Positions 1-14,400 of a stretch of DNA of 64,000 nt are shown piece by piece (position 1 is the stretch's first letter; each line of letters opens with the position of its first letter). Origin of the DNA: Aphrophora alni (taxonomy: Eukaryota > Arthropoda > Insecta > Hemiptera > Aphrophoridae); assembly GCA_963513935.1 (NCBI GenBank), contig OY740768.1, forward strand, positions 530,404 to 594,403, read 5' to 3'. The position numbers and the translations under genes were made by a program. The notes under the pieces were generated by a model. The model saw nothing but the letters and a program-made list of their open reading frames with translations, was not told the origin of the DNA and made no database searches.

Positions 1-1476
1 AAATATATTTCCGAATACTTTGTACTACATATACAAACACTTTACCCATATTTAGCGCTTTTTACTATACAAAAATCGGCCTAAACTCAAAAAAAATGTC
101 AGTTTTTTTTTCGTAAAAATGCCTTACATGAACAATTGTAAAAACAGGTTTCAACTTTCAGCGCTCATATCCTCTGTCCCAGTGCGTCTGACGGAAAAAA
201 TTACTCAGGACCATTTTTAATGGGAACTGTAACTTTTGTACTAAACCATTTTGATATCTTGCTTCTTATTTTTTTTTGGATATTTGCAAAACACTGTTTT
301 CCCCCACGTTGAACCCCCTCCCCTCCCAGAGAGGCCAGCGGTTAGTGGAGTGTCCGATTTTTTCCCCATTGAAGTGTCTGAAGGATTTTTTTCCAGGTTT
401 TCACGAAATCTGATTTTATTCAGTGTTAGGAACTCAGAAATCAGTCAGCTGATTTCTTGAAAGTTTAAATTCGTTACCATAACAACCAACTTTACAAATT
501 GAATATCAGCTGATCTATTAAACACAAACTCTCACGATAAGATAGAATTGAATGGATTAATCAGTCCATGAGGCCTACAGGAGCAGTCAGCGACACGAGC
601 GTACGCGATGGAGGCCATATTTATATAGATTATCATCTTGTAACTTAATTAACATCTAAGAATTATTCAGCAGGTTTTCCTGCAACAGTCAACTAATGGT
701 TATTCACAGTTGTTGACTTTCATTTAATATAATTATTGCATTTATTTAGAAGCGTCTTGCTGGCAGGATGAGGCTACTTTGGAAGATAATTCGGAGTGCA
801 GCTGAAAACAATTTCAAACTAGTGCCATTTTGAAATTTTGTTGCCCAGTTTTTTTTTTTTAGAAACAATTATGACTTAAATAAGACCTTAGTTTACACAC
901 TAGGTTTTATTAAAAGTTCGTTAAAATTTCGGCTCCTACAGCTATTATTGATGTCTTTTTATTTATTTTTTTTGTAATAATTTATCTCTTTTTAAATTAT
1001 TTTTATTATTATTTTATAAGCCTAATTGTGCGTCTAAAACAATTTTAAACCGGCGAATAGTTATTCTGAAATAGATAATTTTAATATTTAAAAAATCATT
1101 CGCCATTATGAAATTTATCAACCGATTTTTCTTCATAAATACGTGACCAAAGATATTTAAAGCGGAACCTGTTTTCTGACTTTAAGCAAAATTTATTTTG
1201 TCACGTTGATTTGGTACCAAATAAAGTTTACACCAAGCGCTATTTTTTACGATATTTACAAGTTTTAGCCTCCATCTTGTATCTGCTGTTTTGGATTTGA
1301 GTTTTTTTTAATAGTGTGACACATGATTGAACATTGTTTTTCTACGTTTAATTTAGTGTAACATCGTTTTTTTTAAATATCTTGAACTATTTAAGAAAGG
1401 GGATTTGAAATTTGGCTTTTCTCAAATACTGACCAAGGCAAATTTAATAAGAGCCTTAGAAATTATTAGTTTTAAG

Positions 1477-1513
<37 letters not shown>

Positions 1514-4500
1514 CAATTCGAATGGAGTAAATAAAGTTATTAAAATAGTTACCATTTTGAGGACCGCCTCTCGTAAACAATTTTCTATTGACAGAACAAC
1601 CTGACTTTACAGAACAGCTGAGAAGTTGTCGAGTAGATATTTTGTTAGATGTCCTATTTATGTGAATTCATGTGGCGCCGTAGGAATCCGGATGAACGAT
1701 TGACGCCATCTGGAAGGACGTTAGGCTATAATTTTTGTTCCAATTTTAAGTCCCTGTTGGAATCTTATTCAAGATCGATGTCAAGCTCTACAAATGGGGA
1801 GCCATCGTTCTCTTCATATTACATAAAAATCTCTTTTGCAAACTTTGAAAAATGTTCTCCATTTCCCAATATTTTGATTTCTTACAGGAACTCTTATTTT
1901 ATGTTGTTTTCAGATAGTGTACTGGGTTATTGTTTGATAAACCTACTTGTTTAGTATATTTCATTTCTTTAGGCTATTTATTTCCTTACCTAGCTTATTC
2001 TAAACTACTACCTTATTTAGATTACGCTAGATTTCTAGCAACTTTTTTATTTGTTGCACAAATTATTTGTAGTTCTAAATTCTAGACTATGACTACTTAT
2101 ATTTTTATGTGATTCAACAATGGAAAGTATGGAAAATTGCCTCCTGAAAATGCTTCAAATGTTCAAAATTTTAGTTTAAAAATTTGGTACAAAATCCAAA
2201 AACACCATATAAAATAGTGGTCTCCATTGGCAGACAAATTGGAAAATGTTTTTTCAGAGTTTGCAAACCAGATTTTTTCTGAAAAAGTTTAAGAGTCCCC
2301 CATTTAAAGTGACAAGCAAACACGTGAGTACTAAATGCTTGAAATACGCACTTTGTAGGTTTGGGGAAAACGTCCACTCTTGTTTCATGACGTCATTGTG
2401 TAAAGTTAGATAAGGTTTTATCCTGGTGAGGTTTTTTCTTTTCTCTGTGGTTTTATAAAAATGACGTCATGTTTGGTTAACATGTAAACGACCGCTTATC
2501 AGCGTATAGGAATTCTCTCTCTCGCACAATACCTGGGAGTATGTAATGTGCATCGATCTACCACTCGGAACAATTTAGCATAATTTTTATCTTTATATTT
2601 ACATATCGAGGTCTATGCAAAAAGAGGACCGTCACTCAAACAATGGCACCCAAAAGGTTTCCTAACCTAACCAACTTTGTATACAATATATATTATGAAT
2701 ATACACTTTATTGTTCTAAACTTATTGTTATACATTTATTACGCAGATACACTCGTTATATTCTTCTTTCATAAGAAATGAAAATTCTTGTAAACGTACT
2801 AAAAAAAATTATCAGAAAAGGGACTAAAAATTTGTAATACCAAAGTTGTATTAAAAATTTTGACTTGGCGTAATTTGATCATACAAACATTATATTTGTA
2901 TTGGTCATTGGATTAGATTCAATAACAGTGATTGAAGATCTATAAAATCACGTTTAGTTTTTCCCATATAGGCTTCCGAATTCTAGTGCAGAAAATCATT
3001 AAAATTGAACCAACACCCAATGTTAGTTTGAATAGTGAAAATTTGACTAAAAAAAACCTTTAGATTTGTTTTTTCTTCTTTGCTTAAACTATTGTAATGA
3101 CACAATTTCTTCCTTTCATACCGATTTTTAATAGCATACTTATTTAAATTATTGTAATTAATTGGTAACATTGGCTAAAAACTGAATTTTTGAAAAATTG
3201 CAACTGCCATTGAAAATACAAATATAATATATTTAAATTTGAAATATATACACATCAATTTAAATGACCGATCAATAAGTGTAGAAATCCGCGTTTTTTT
3301 TTTTTTTTTTTTTTTTTTTCAATATGGTTAGAAATCGTATTTTTCATTTCATAATTTCTAATAATATTAAAATTGTGATGTACATTAGCTTCCTTATTTT
3401 TTACAAAAGAATAAAATGGGTTCAGTCAAAATATATAACTAAAAATGAACATAAAAAATTTTTGTCTAAAAGTTGGAGAACAATATATCTCCCTCCCCGC
3501 CTAAATAATGTACACACATATATGTCCACAGACATTACCATGTTTAAAGATACATGACATAACCTCCAAATATTTCTTTTCATCTCGCAAACAAAAACTT
3601 AAACATAAGCTAATTAATCGAACATGCACTAAAATATTTACCTGCACAAATCAAACTGTATCACAGTAAAGTAATCCTACCACACAAACAATAGCCTATT
3701 TAAAAGAAAACTTTACAAACACAATTACCAAAAACTTTTATTTTTATGTTGACACAACATGTACTTGTTTACAACTAAATATAACTACTGGCCATTCATT
3801 CGTTCTTCTGCTGGGTTTTGCGGTTTTCATCCCCACTCCTGTCTTTGTTAACAGGTTTATTTCTTCGTAGAAGTCAACAACAGCTTCTGTTGAATCAGCG
3901 ACCGACTCATTTCAGCCGCAGCCTTGTAATTTCCTTATCGTACAAATAAATCTATCTTGATTTCTCGATATTCTGGGTTAGTACGATTTGATAAGGGGTT
4001 AATTTATTTCTACATTTTTTCAGTTTATTTCAATGAATAGGTTCTGGGGTTTTCTTGCCGAATAATCAAATTCAGCATAACTCGAATTTTTGTGACAACA
4101 TTCCTAGTTTTGGTATGCTGCTCATAAACATCACAAAATAAGGAATAACGGAACTACAAAAGCTCCATTTTAAACGTCCGACATTGCTTACCAAAACTTC
4201 AACTAACTTCGGTTACTTCAACTATTATTAATGCTTTTTTTCTCTTTGTAATTTTTAGGTTATGTTTACATTTTTTCCTTTCAACCCTTAGTGTTTATTT
4301 TTTAAATAAAGTTTGTGCAAAAATAAGTTATTATGGGACCTGTGTCCTAACCTACAGGTAAACTTGACCTGTAAAAATCTTTTTTAATAATTTACCACCA
4401 TTTTCAAATTTATAGATCAATTTTTCTGGTTAACATGTTTTGACAATTCGTAAAAAAAAGTTTATAAACAAAGTTTGATTGTAATTTAGTCAAAATTGCG

Positions 4501-5640
4501 ACAACTAGGGATTTATTAACATATATATTTATAGAGCGTCCTACAAATAGAGGAGGAAATTTGAGAGCAGTTTCTTCTCATTAAAATAAATTTTAAAACG
4601 TCTATAAAAATATGTTCTTTAAAATGTTCAGTTTTCCTTCTGTAAGCTATTTATGATTTTGATTATTTTTTAAAAATATATTACTTCTAAATGGTTGAGA
4701 TATGAAGTTAAGACTTGATACAAACATTTTTTGTAAACCTTTTATCAGATTATAAAATAAACGGTGCAAAATTATTGTACACAAATTTTCACTCATTCAT
4801 CATCAAAACCAAAAAAAAGGCGCCAAAAATATAATTTCTTACTCGAGAATTTTTTGTCTTATCGATATTCTTAACTGCAATAAAGTAAAAACTTCGCATG
4901 TTTACCGTTAAAAGACAAAAAAAAGTCTTCAGTCTATTTTTGGTAAGGTAGTGTTTTTCGAACTATTCGATTCATTTGAACTGGAATCATTTTGAAATTA
5001 TACCAAATAAAGTCAAACTTTTAAAATATTACAATTAAAATTAAGACCACTAAATCTAGACTAACATCTTGTCCATTTCCTCAGATATAAATTGTTTAAA
5101 AAAACAGAAGGAAAACTAAGAATGTCAGGGCTGAGTTGGTAACATGACGACGCTATTTAATTTTTTTACTAATATATGGAAAGTAAAAATATGTTAATGT
5201 AAATCCAAATATTTCAGTTCAACACACCAACCTCATTAGCAGGTGGAGAAACCTACCCTTGGGGGATAGACTTTACATTTCTAAATACTTCTCAATGACT
5301 TAATTGCTCAATCTATTTATACATGTATTTTAGTCACAGCACGGAAGGGTATTTCTAAGGTAGTATATTTTCAGGGACTTTGAGATTAATTTTTTTTTTA
5401 AATATTGCAAACAAACTGACAAATAATATGAACAGAAACACAAAATTGATATAAACGTTATATTTTCAAAAATATTTGTTTATAAAAACATGTTTATTAT
5501 GATAAGCAAATAGTTCATTTCCTGGGTTTTAAAAATTATTATTATTATTACTCTTAACTGTGAATTAAAAATTAAGATGACTTTAACTACTACGGTTTTT
5601 ACTGCATTTTTCCTCCTACAAACAAAAAAATGAAAACCTC
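1..5640. other. Gene-free AT-rich region
   Basis: I see no supportable gene here. Open frames are short, have no recognisable motif and lie in low-complexity sequence. Contents noted: an (ATT)n microsatellite at about 1,477-1,511, a pure T run of about 26 at 3,294-3,319, and two perfect TGACGTCA palindromes at 2,388-2,395 and 2,462-2,469. Several short stretches resemble each other around a CCATTTTGAA-type motif, suggesting decayed interspersed repeats. Confidence 0.6.
1477..1511. repeat. (ATT)n trinucleotide microsatellite
   Basis: About eleven uninterrupted ATT triplets are visible in otherwise AT-rich non-coding DNA. Confidence 0.9.
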
Positions 5641-5644
5641 TTGC

Positions 5645-5785
5645 TCACCATAGCCTTTAAAAAAGAAGAAGAAAAGAACAAGAAATAAGACCTATAACTC
5701 TTAATGTCAGGATCGTAAGAGAAGAAGAACTGGTCAAGAGAGACCTGATAGGAAAATTAAAAATGAAGATCAACCCAAGATTAAA
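5645..5785 (-). repeat. Dispersed repeat family copy (a)
   Basis: Read on the minus strand, this contains the ordered blocks shared with the copies near 11.2, 20.7, 25.3, 25.8, 27.2, 62.7 and 63.8 kb. The blocks are CCTATCAGGTCTCTCTTG, then GTTCTT, then a GAC-rich block, then TTATTTCTTGTTCTTTTC. It has diverged substantially from the other copies. The type of element is unknown, and no coding capacity was seen. Confidence 0.55.
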
Positions 5786-5799
5786 TAAAAAATTGTTGA

Positions 5800-7930
5800 T
5801 AAGATAAATTTATTATCAAAAATAAGACACTACATTTAAACACAGGTTATTTCCGAAACAAACTTCCAGGTATTGTTTGTTCCTGGAGTAAAAATAAGCC
5901 ATAAAACTTAACACGACCCATGGTCTATCTTGATTGTTGTCATTCCATTTGTGTTTTTACACACAAAAATTATTATTAAAAACACCTCTACATAATTAAA
6001 TCAAACTTGGATGATTGTTGCTATAGTTAGTATGTTAAAAGTTTCATTATTGTAACCAAAATAGTTTCAAAATGACGCTCAATCAAAGTTTTTAAATTGA
6101 TCTAACTATAAAACTAGCCATTTTATTTTAAAAAAAATTTTTAATTTTTTTTTTTTTTTAATGAACTCCGTCCGTGTTTAGCCATCTTCAGAATAGGATA
6201 ATGGAATGAATAAATGAAGTTGTTTTTTTAGATATACACTTTAATTGGAGTTTATTCACATTTATCTGTTTATAAATTAAAGTTCTTGTAGTTTTACAAA
6301 ACTGTCTTTAATGACATTAAATAAGTATGAGAACCGATAGTAGAAATTCAAAAAATCAGCTGTTATTATTAAAGATCAGCTGACCAGTTTGCTGTTAATT
6401 TATTACAATGAAACCAACAATCAACTAACGACATGACAAGACAATTTACTATAAATATTTGTTCGTATAATTTTTTTTTGTAGAATGGATAGTTTTAGAG
6501 TTATTTCAGTTTAAAAGCTTTAAATGGTTGCCATTTTGAAACAAGTTGGGTTACAATAATGAAACTTAACACATACTAACTAATCTATTCAACTATGAAC
6601 CCATAATTTATTCATTTAAATCTGTAGAGACTTTTTAAATATACGTTTTCCTTGTAAAAAACATACGGAAATTTTACCCAAAGGAGAGATTGTAATTAGA
6701 GTTGTATATTTATAGAAAAGATTGTCGTTTCAATCAATTCAATCCAAACACAATGCTTGGCACTAATAACACAAATCATCGACTATTATTTAACAATATT
6801 AAAAATTACACGTAATTGCAATTACAACTTATGCTGACAGCCTTCATTTGGAGTGTAAATTCCAAATTGTTATTTAAAAACAGCAATAGAAACGTCAATT
6901 GGTCGAAGCCCTTACGTTGGGAATTTCCTACAGATGTTAGTCATTCGTAGTAGACTACCTGGAAACTTGTTATTGTTAGCTTGACGTAATAAAACTATGC
7001 AAAAAGTGGTTTGAAGTTTGTAGGCGTGTATTTTAAGAGGAGATAATTTACGGTTTTCTGGTACTAATATAGAATGATCAAACTGAACATTTAGCTGAAC
7101 TAAACAAGATGAAAAATAAAACTAAAATATCAACACTATTTTATAGCATCAAGACATTTAATCTCGGGAATTTTTTTTAAAAATTCTTTTGTCCATACAG
7201 TGACAATGTAGTTAATAACTAAATTATGATAATCCAATTTCCAATATATACAAAATGTAGCAAATTTTGTTACAAAACTAGAAATATAACATAAGTACCA
7301 CTTTATTTTCTTTATAATGTCAATATCGTTGTAAACATTCAGACATACACAAACTTCAAATTCAGTAATTTCGCGCACTGTGTGACACCTACATCCAACT
7401 TTTGCAAATTAGTGTGCTCTATTACTGTGTCTTTAGAAAGTATTAGCATTTAACCTTTGAATATCATGTATTTACAAAAATTAGTTATTATAAATATGTA
7501 ATACACACACAGAAAATAAAACAGAAACAAACATTTTGATTCCTGCATCGGAGTTACCGCTTTCATCACTAGCGGTATCACTTTCACACAAACAGTTATG
7601 AATATCACTTGAATTGTCAAGTTCACTCATTATTATATGTGTAATACAACTCTAAAAACACTACTGATACACTAAATAATCATAAAATAAATTGTAATTA
7701 CCAAAATAATATAGACAAAAACACTAAACAACAATTCACTGCCGGGACGCAGCAGTAAACATCAACAGTAAACATTAAAAAATATTCTTTTACAGGCTTG
7801 CTAACATTGATTTTTCTTATAACCATCGATAAAATTGTGCAAAATGAATAGAGCACCTTTTACTCAGAGTCACTATATAAAATACATGTAGTTTGGATAA
7901 AAATTACCGTTGATATATCGATTTTAGCAA
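5800..7930. other. Gene-free AT-rich region
   Basis: No gene is supported. There is AT-rich sequence with short open frames only, plus a CCATTTTGAA-type motif near 6,530 that recurs across the window. Confidence 0.55.
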
Positions 7931-7943
7931 ACCTTGTTTAATT

Positions 7944-8051
7944 AGATCGCAATCGCGATTTTAGCACTATGAGCGCGGCAAAATAGATCGCGATCGCGAC
8001 TTTAGCACTGTGGCCGCGGCGAAATAGATCGCGATCGCGACTCTTAGCACT
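7944..8051. repeat. 41-bp GC-rich minisatellite, about 2.6 copies
   Basis: Unit starts are at 7,944, 7,985 and 8,026, a constant 41-bp period; the third copy is partial. Each unit carries GATCGC(A/G)ATCGCGA followed by TTTAGCACT and a GCGCGGC or CCGCGGC block. The core TCGCGATCGCGA is a perfect palindrome in units 2 and 3. The CpG density stands out strongly against the AT-rich surroundings. Confidence 0.85.
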
Positions 8052-8269
8052 TAACAAGGAACATTTGATTTTAAGCTGGTTTCTAACCTCCAACATAATA
8101 AAGAATGCACATCCTTTCAAATAACTCTTTCTTACATCCTTACAGAAAACTATAGATTGTTTGTTTCGGTTCTAGCGATTTTATTTACATACAACTTATG
8201 AGGTTATTATCGAAAAATAAAAATACACAAGGATGACTTTCTAAAAGGACAAAATCATGACGTGAAGTG

Positions 8270-8545
8270 GCTTGTATGAAATTATGATTATGTCTGTAAC
8301 CTCTGGTAAAAGATTTATACAGAGTAGCCTATCTCCCTTACAAAGAGTTGTATATCTTGACTCCTCCATCAATTATGAAAATGAAATTATTTTGAAATTG
8401 AGAAAAAGATTAGCCTATGTCAGTAAAATGAATCTATTTTACAAATCTGGGAATGTTCAGATTCCGTTTGTTGTACAGAGTAAAGTTAGGTTATATAGTA
8501 CTTTATTGACCTGTGGGTGTAACGTTATGAGCACTGTGGATTTTT
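8270..8545 (+). pseudogene. RTE-like LINE reverse-transcriptase C-terminal remnant
   Basis: The plus-strand open frame from 8,272 has an ordered resemblance to the post-catalytic part of RTE/CR1-type reverse transcriptases. It reads a YLDSSINYENEI-like block, then KLRKRLAYVSKMN, then KVRLYSTLLTCGCNVMS. In intact elements this region ends in a KLRLYxTLIRPVxxYGxETW-like motif. The catalytic palm is absent, so this is a fragment. Assignment rests on remembered family patterns; a chance open frame is possible. Confidence 0.45.
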
Positions 8546-8609
8546 ATAAAATTGGTGGCCATTTTAAACAGTTTTTTGTTTATATCTCGCGTATTATTAA
8601 ACTTTAACG

Positions 8610-11165
8610 CACTAAATTAAATAAAAATTTGCGGATTTTAATTCCATCTCTCCACGATGAAGAATAGTAGTTGTGGTCACAAATTAATGTAATTTAGAAC
8701 TATGAACTCCCAATAATACACATCTTCTACGTTAAGAAAATAGCGATATCCACCATTACGAGATTAAAGAAACTTACCCTACTCGATAAAAACCCTAGAA
8801 TATTTTGATTTTGTAGAGGGATGAATGTAAATAAAAATAATATTTAAAAATACTGCAAAAGACAAACGTTATAGTCTATTACTCCGAGATAACAAGTTTG
8901 GCGTTTTCCCTGCTTGGGTGGCTTCATTATTATATTGCACAATTAGTGTCAACAATTCAGGGAAACTCGCTAATAAAAAATTTGTCTCAATTTTTTTTCA
9001 ATTTTTGGTTTTTCTTTCTTTTATCAAATTTTTCATTTTAAACAATTTTCTCTCTTCGTCGTTTCGTCTTCCTTGGAAGTTTGAAGTTTTTACTGTTTTT
9101 CAGAAATAACAACAAAAAGTTTAATTATCTTAACTTTCCTGCCACTAGTTGTTACTTTTGTTATTATTTTCTGAAAAAAAAGATAAAATTTTGAGTAAAA
9201 TACAATAATTTTCATTTTGAAAAGTAATAATGTTAGTTTACTGTATTTATTTAGTTTGAAACAAACAAAATAGATGTTTTAGAAAAATTCCTGAACTATT
9301 CAAAACACTATTGTCGGATTGTATCAAAAACTTGCCCTTAAAATAAGCTTTTATTTGATATAAGACACATCAGTTTTTTTTTTATATTATAAGATAACAC
9401 AGAGCTTTTTTATGAGGTTTTGAGGAAGGGTCGCATAATCTAGTTTAAGCTGAATTCTATGACAACTGATTACTGATAAAGGGATGAAGTGAATGATAAG
9501 AATACTACAAATATGTATATTTTTCAATTATCTTAATTTTTTCAATAAATAATTAAAGGTAAACACGCATTTTCAAATTTTAAATTAATTCAGGTATTAT
9601 AAGTACAGTGTAAGTTTGTGTTAAAACAGTAAATTTCAAAACATATTTTTGTATTTCTAGTTGGTTTTTTCTTGCAATTTAAAAGTATAAACTGAACTGT
9701 GTTATCAATGATAAGGGCAAGTTTTTGATACAATTTGAAAATTGTTACACCTAACAACAATTCGACAAAAGGGTTTTGAATCCCCCCCCCCCGAAAACAA
9801 ATATTTTGTTTGAAACTAAATAAGTGCACTAACATTATTATTTTTCAAAATGAAAATGGTTGTATTTTATTCAAAATGTTATACGCTTTCAAAAAATAAT
9901 ACCAAAAGTAACAATTTGTGACAGAACAGTTGAGAAAATTTAATGATTTTTTTGAAAAACTGTAAAAATTTAGCTCCAATGTGAATTGAGTGTATGATTT
10001 CGCAATAGTGAGTTTCTAATTCGTATAGTGTTTACTTTTACCCAAAAAACTTGTTGACAATAATTACCGATCACCCTGTATTAAATACAACGGGTGAATG
10101 CATTACACCTTTTTAAATCTAGTAAGGTGTTAAATATTTTATAACAAGTACGCCTAATAACCATTTAATTGTTGTATTGGTTTTTGCTATAAGTTTGTAT
10201 ATCTAGGACTAGTAGTTATATCATAGAACTGATGTGCCATCTAAATACTTAATTTATACAACAATCACAGAACGTACCAAATATCTTTGAATTATTTTAT
10301 CATTATAATCAATCTACGGTCAAAATGTTTAACCAACGGATAGTCTTGTGGTTTCCTTGACAAATTTGTAGTGTATCACATCGCCTTATCTATCTTGTTG
10401 GCTGTGAAGGACAAATATTGGTTAAAACAAAGAGATATATCTCTTAATTTACCTCAGTGCCCTTCCTCTGGGGTGAATATTTTAATCCTATACTTCACAT
10501 TTAACAGTCAAGTCATTCTTTACATTCCTGCCTCTTAGTAAATAGGAGTCAAAAACATCTTGATTTTCTTCTTCTTGAATATAGTTCCAAATAATACAAC
10601 AAATTATAAATATCTCTATTAATATCCTATAAATATAGATGAGGGGTAGGACTTTAACCAATTTATACCCCCCTCCCCTTCATACAGATAAAAGCTTGTA
10701 TCACTTGCACAGCTTAAGAACTGTTAAGAATTCAGAAATGTTATTGCCTCTAATTTCGATTTTTTTTTTATTTAAGTTGATATAAATTTCTACAATAAAA
10801 CATATTATGGTGTCTGTGATACACTTTTTTAACTTCTGAAGCGATTTCGACATCCGTTTCAAGATGGCGACCACTTAATTATTGGTCAAAGCAATAAAAA
10901 AATGACACTGTGGATATGTCCTAGAAGCAAAGAGAATTGTTACATAAATTAAACAAAAGTACAGCAATACAATTTATAAAAAATATACTAAGTTGCAAAT
11001 TGTATAAATTGCATAATGTAAATGTCAAATTTTGTGTTTTTCAATGAAACTCTCCAAGTTTTAAAGGTACGATAAATTTTAATTTTTTAGGTTAAAAATT
11101 TGTGAAAATGTATTAACTAAACAAAAACATCGTTCAAATTACAGTTGTTTCTTTGGTATTTAAAG
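8610..11165. other. Gene-free region
   Basis: No gene is supported. It contains an 11-base C run near 9,782 and low-complexity AT sequence. The short open frames lack recognisable motifs. Confidence 0.55.
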
Positions 11166-11169
11166 ACTA

Positions 11170-11385
11170 AAGTCATCCATTTTTTTATAAAGAAAAGGAA
11201 GAGAACATAAAATAAAGACCCATAACCTTCGAATACTCTCATAGTGTCTGAGTAAAAAAAAAGAACAAAAGTTGGTCAATAAATACCTAACAGGAATGAT
11301 GAAAGAGATCTACATGACAAAATGTGTAGATCCAGCTAAACCCTCGGGATTCCCACACCCATATAATAATGTGCCTCTGAGGATC
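11170..11385 (-). repeat. Dispersed repeat family copy (b), abutting the satellite
   Basis: Read on the minus strand the ordered blocks are AATCCCGAGG, AGCTGGATCTACA, TCTCTTTCATCA, GACCAACTTTTGTTCTTT, GACACTAT, GAGTATTCGAAGG and GTCTTTATTTTATGTTCTC. The same order occurs in the copies near 25.3-25.9 and 26.9-27.4 kb. It ends a few dozen bases before the satellite array begins. Confidence 0.65.
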
Positions 11386-11420
11386 AAAGTACAGTAGAAT
11401 TAGGCATACTTGTCTAATAG

Positions 11421-14400
11421 TAAGGAAACATTGTTCACATTGTTTTGAAAACTATAATTTATATTTAAATAAATCCAGAATAATATCTAAGTTAACAATT
11501 AATATTATATCCAATAATGATCTGTTCCATACATAACTTGTTTCCAAGGAAACATTGTCCAAATTTTTTTGAAAACTATAATTTATATTTAAATATATCC
11601 AGAATAATAACTAAGTTAACAATTAATATTATATCCAATACTGATCTGTTCCTTACATAACTTGTTTCCAAGGAAACATTTTCCAAATTTTTTGAAAACT
11701 ATAATTTATATTTAAATATATCCATAATAATAACTAAGTTAACAATTAATATTATATCCAATAATGATCTGTTCCATACATAACTTGTTTCCAAGGAAAC
11801 ATTGTTCAAATCTTTTGAAAGCTATAATTTATATTTAAATATATCCATAATAATAACTAAGTTAACAATTAATATTATATCCAATAATGATCTGTTCCAT
11901 ACATAACTTGTTTCCAAGGAAACATTGTTCAAATCTTTTGAAAGCTATAATTTATATTTAAATATATCCATAATAATAACTAAGTTAACAATTAATATTA
12001 TATCCAATACTGATCTGTTCCATACATAACTTGTTTCCAAGGAAACATTGTTCAAATCTTTTGAAAGCTATAATTTATATTTAAATATATCCATAATAAT
12101 AACGAAGTTAACAATTAATATTATATCCAATACTGATCTGTTCCATACATAACTTGTTTCCAAGGAAACATTGTTCAAATCTTTTGAAAGCTATAATTTA
12201 TATTTAAATATATCCAGAATAATAACTAAGTTAACAATTAATATTATATCCAATAATGATCTGTTCCATACATAACTTGTTTCCAAGGAAACATTGTTCA
12301 AATCTTTTGAAAGCTATAATTTATATTTAAATATATCCATAATAATAACTAAGTTAACAATTAATATTATATCCAATAATGATCTGTTCCATACATAACT
12401 TGTTTCCAAGGAAACATTGTTCAAATCTTTTGAAAGCTATAATTTATATTTAAATATATCCAGAATAATAACTAAGTTAACAATTAATATTATATCCAAT
12501 AATGATCTGTTCCATACATAACTTGTTTCCAAGGAAACATTGTTCAAATCTTTTGAAAGCTATAATTTATATTTAAATATATCTAGAATAATAACTAAGT
12601 TAACAATTAATATTATATACAATACTGATCTGTTCCATACATAACTTGTTTCCAAGGAAACATTGTTCAAATCTTTTGAAAGCTATAATTTATATTTAAA
12701 TATATCCAGAATAATAACTAAGTTAACAATTAATATTATATCCAATAATGATCTGTTCCATACATAACTTGTTTCCAAGGAAACATTGTTCACATGGTTT
12801 TGAAAGCTATAATTTATATTTAATTATATCCAGAATAATATCTAAGTTAACAATTAATATTATATCCAATACTGATCTGTTCCTTACATAACTTGTTTCC
12901 AAGGAAACATTTTCCAAATTTTTTGAAAACTATAATTTATATTTAATTATATCCAGAATAATATCTAAGTTAACAATTAATATTATATCCAATAATGATC
13001 TGTTCCTTACATAACTTGTTTCCAAGGAAACATTGTTCACATGGTTTTGAAAGCTATAATTTATATTTAAATATATCTAGAATAATAACGAAGTTAACAA
13101 TTATTATTATATCCAATACTGATCTGTTCCATACATAACTTGTTTCCAAGGAAACAGTGTCCAAATCTTTTGAAAGCTATAATTTATATTTAAATATATC
13201 TAGAATAATAACGAAGTTAACAATTATTATTATATCCAATACTGATCTGTTCCATACATAACTTGTTTCCAAGGAAACATTGTCCAAATCTTTTGAAAGC
13301 TATAATTTATATTTAAATATATCTAGAATAATAACTAAGTTAACAATTATTATTATATCCAATACTGATCTGTTCCATACATAACTTGTTTCCAAGGAAA
13401 CATTGTCCAAATCTTTTGAAAGCTATAATTTATATTTAAATATATCCAGAATAATAACTAAGTTAACAATTAATATTATATCCAATACTGATCTGTTCCT
13501 TACATAACTTGTTTCCAAGGAAACATTGTCCACATTTTTTGAAAGCTATAATTTATATTTAAATATATCCAGAATAATAACTAAGTTAACAATTAATATA
13601 TTCAATAATGATCTGTTCCTTACATAATTTGTTTCCAAGAAAACATTGTTCACATTTTTTGAAAGCTATAATTTATATTTAAATATATCCAGAATAATAA
13701 CTAAGTTAACAATTAATATATTCAATAATGATCTGTTCCATACATAACTTGTTTCAAGGAAACATTGTTCACATTTTTTGAAAACTATAATTTATATTTA
13801 AATATATCCAGAATAATATCTAAGTTAACAATTAATATTATATCCAATACTGATCTGTTCCATACATAACTTGTTTCCAAGGAAACATTGTCCAAATTTT
13901 TTGAAAGCTATAATTTATATGTAAATATATCCATAATAATAACTAAGTTAACAATTAATATATTCAATAATGATCTGTTCCTTACATAATTTGTTTCCAA
14001 GGAAACATTGTTCACATTTTTTGAAAGCTATAATTTATATTTAAATATATCCAGAATAATAACTAAGTTAACAATTAATATATTCAATAATGATCTGTTC
14101 CTTACATAATTTGTTTCCAAGGAAACATTGTTCACATTTTTTGAAAGCTATAATTTATATTTAAATATATCCAGAATAATAACTAAGTTAACAATTAATA
14201 TATTCAATAATGATCTGTTCCATACATAACTTGTTTCCAAGGAAACATTGTCAAAATTTTTTGAAAGCTATAATTTATATTTAAATATATCCAGATTAAT
14301 AACTAAGTTAACAATTAATATTATATCCAATACTGATCTGTTCCATACATAACTTTTTTCCAAGGAAACATTGTCCAAATTTTTTGAAAGCTATAATTTA

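Noticed and set aside
251..460. Small plus-strand open frame
   Set aside because: No motif, no homology I recognise, and low-complexity composition.
1649..1954. 101-residue plus-strand open frame
   Set aside because: Not recognised; no splice or promoter evidence. It could be a transposon scrap but I cannot support it.
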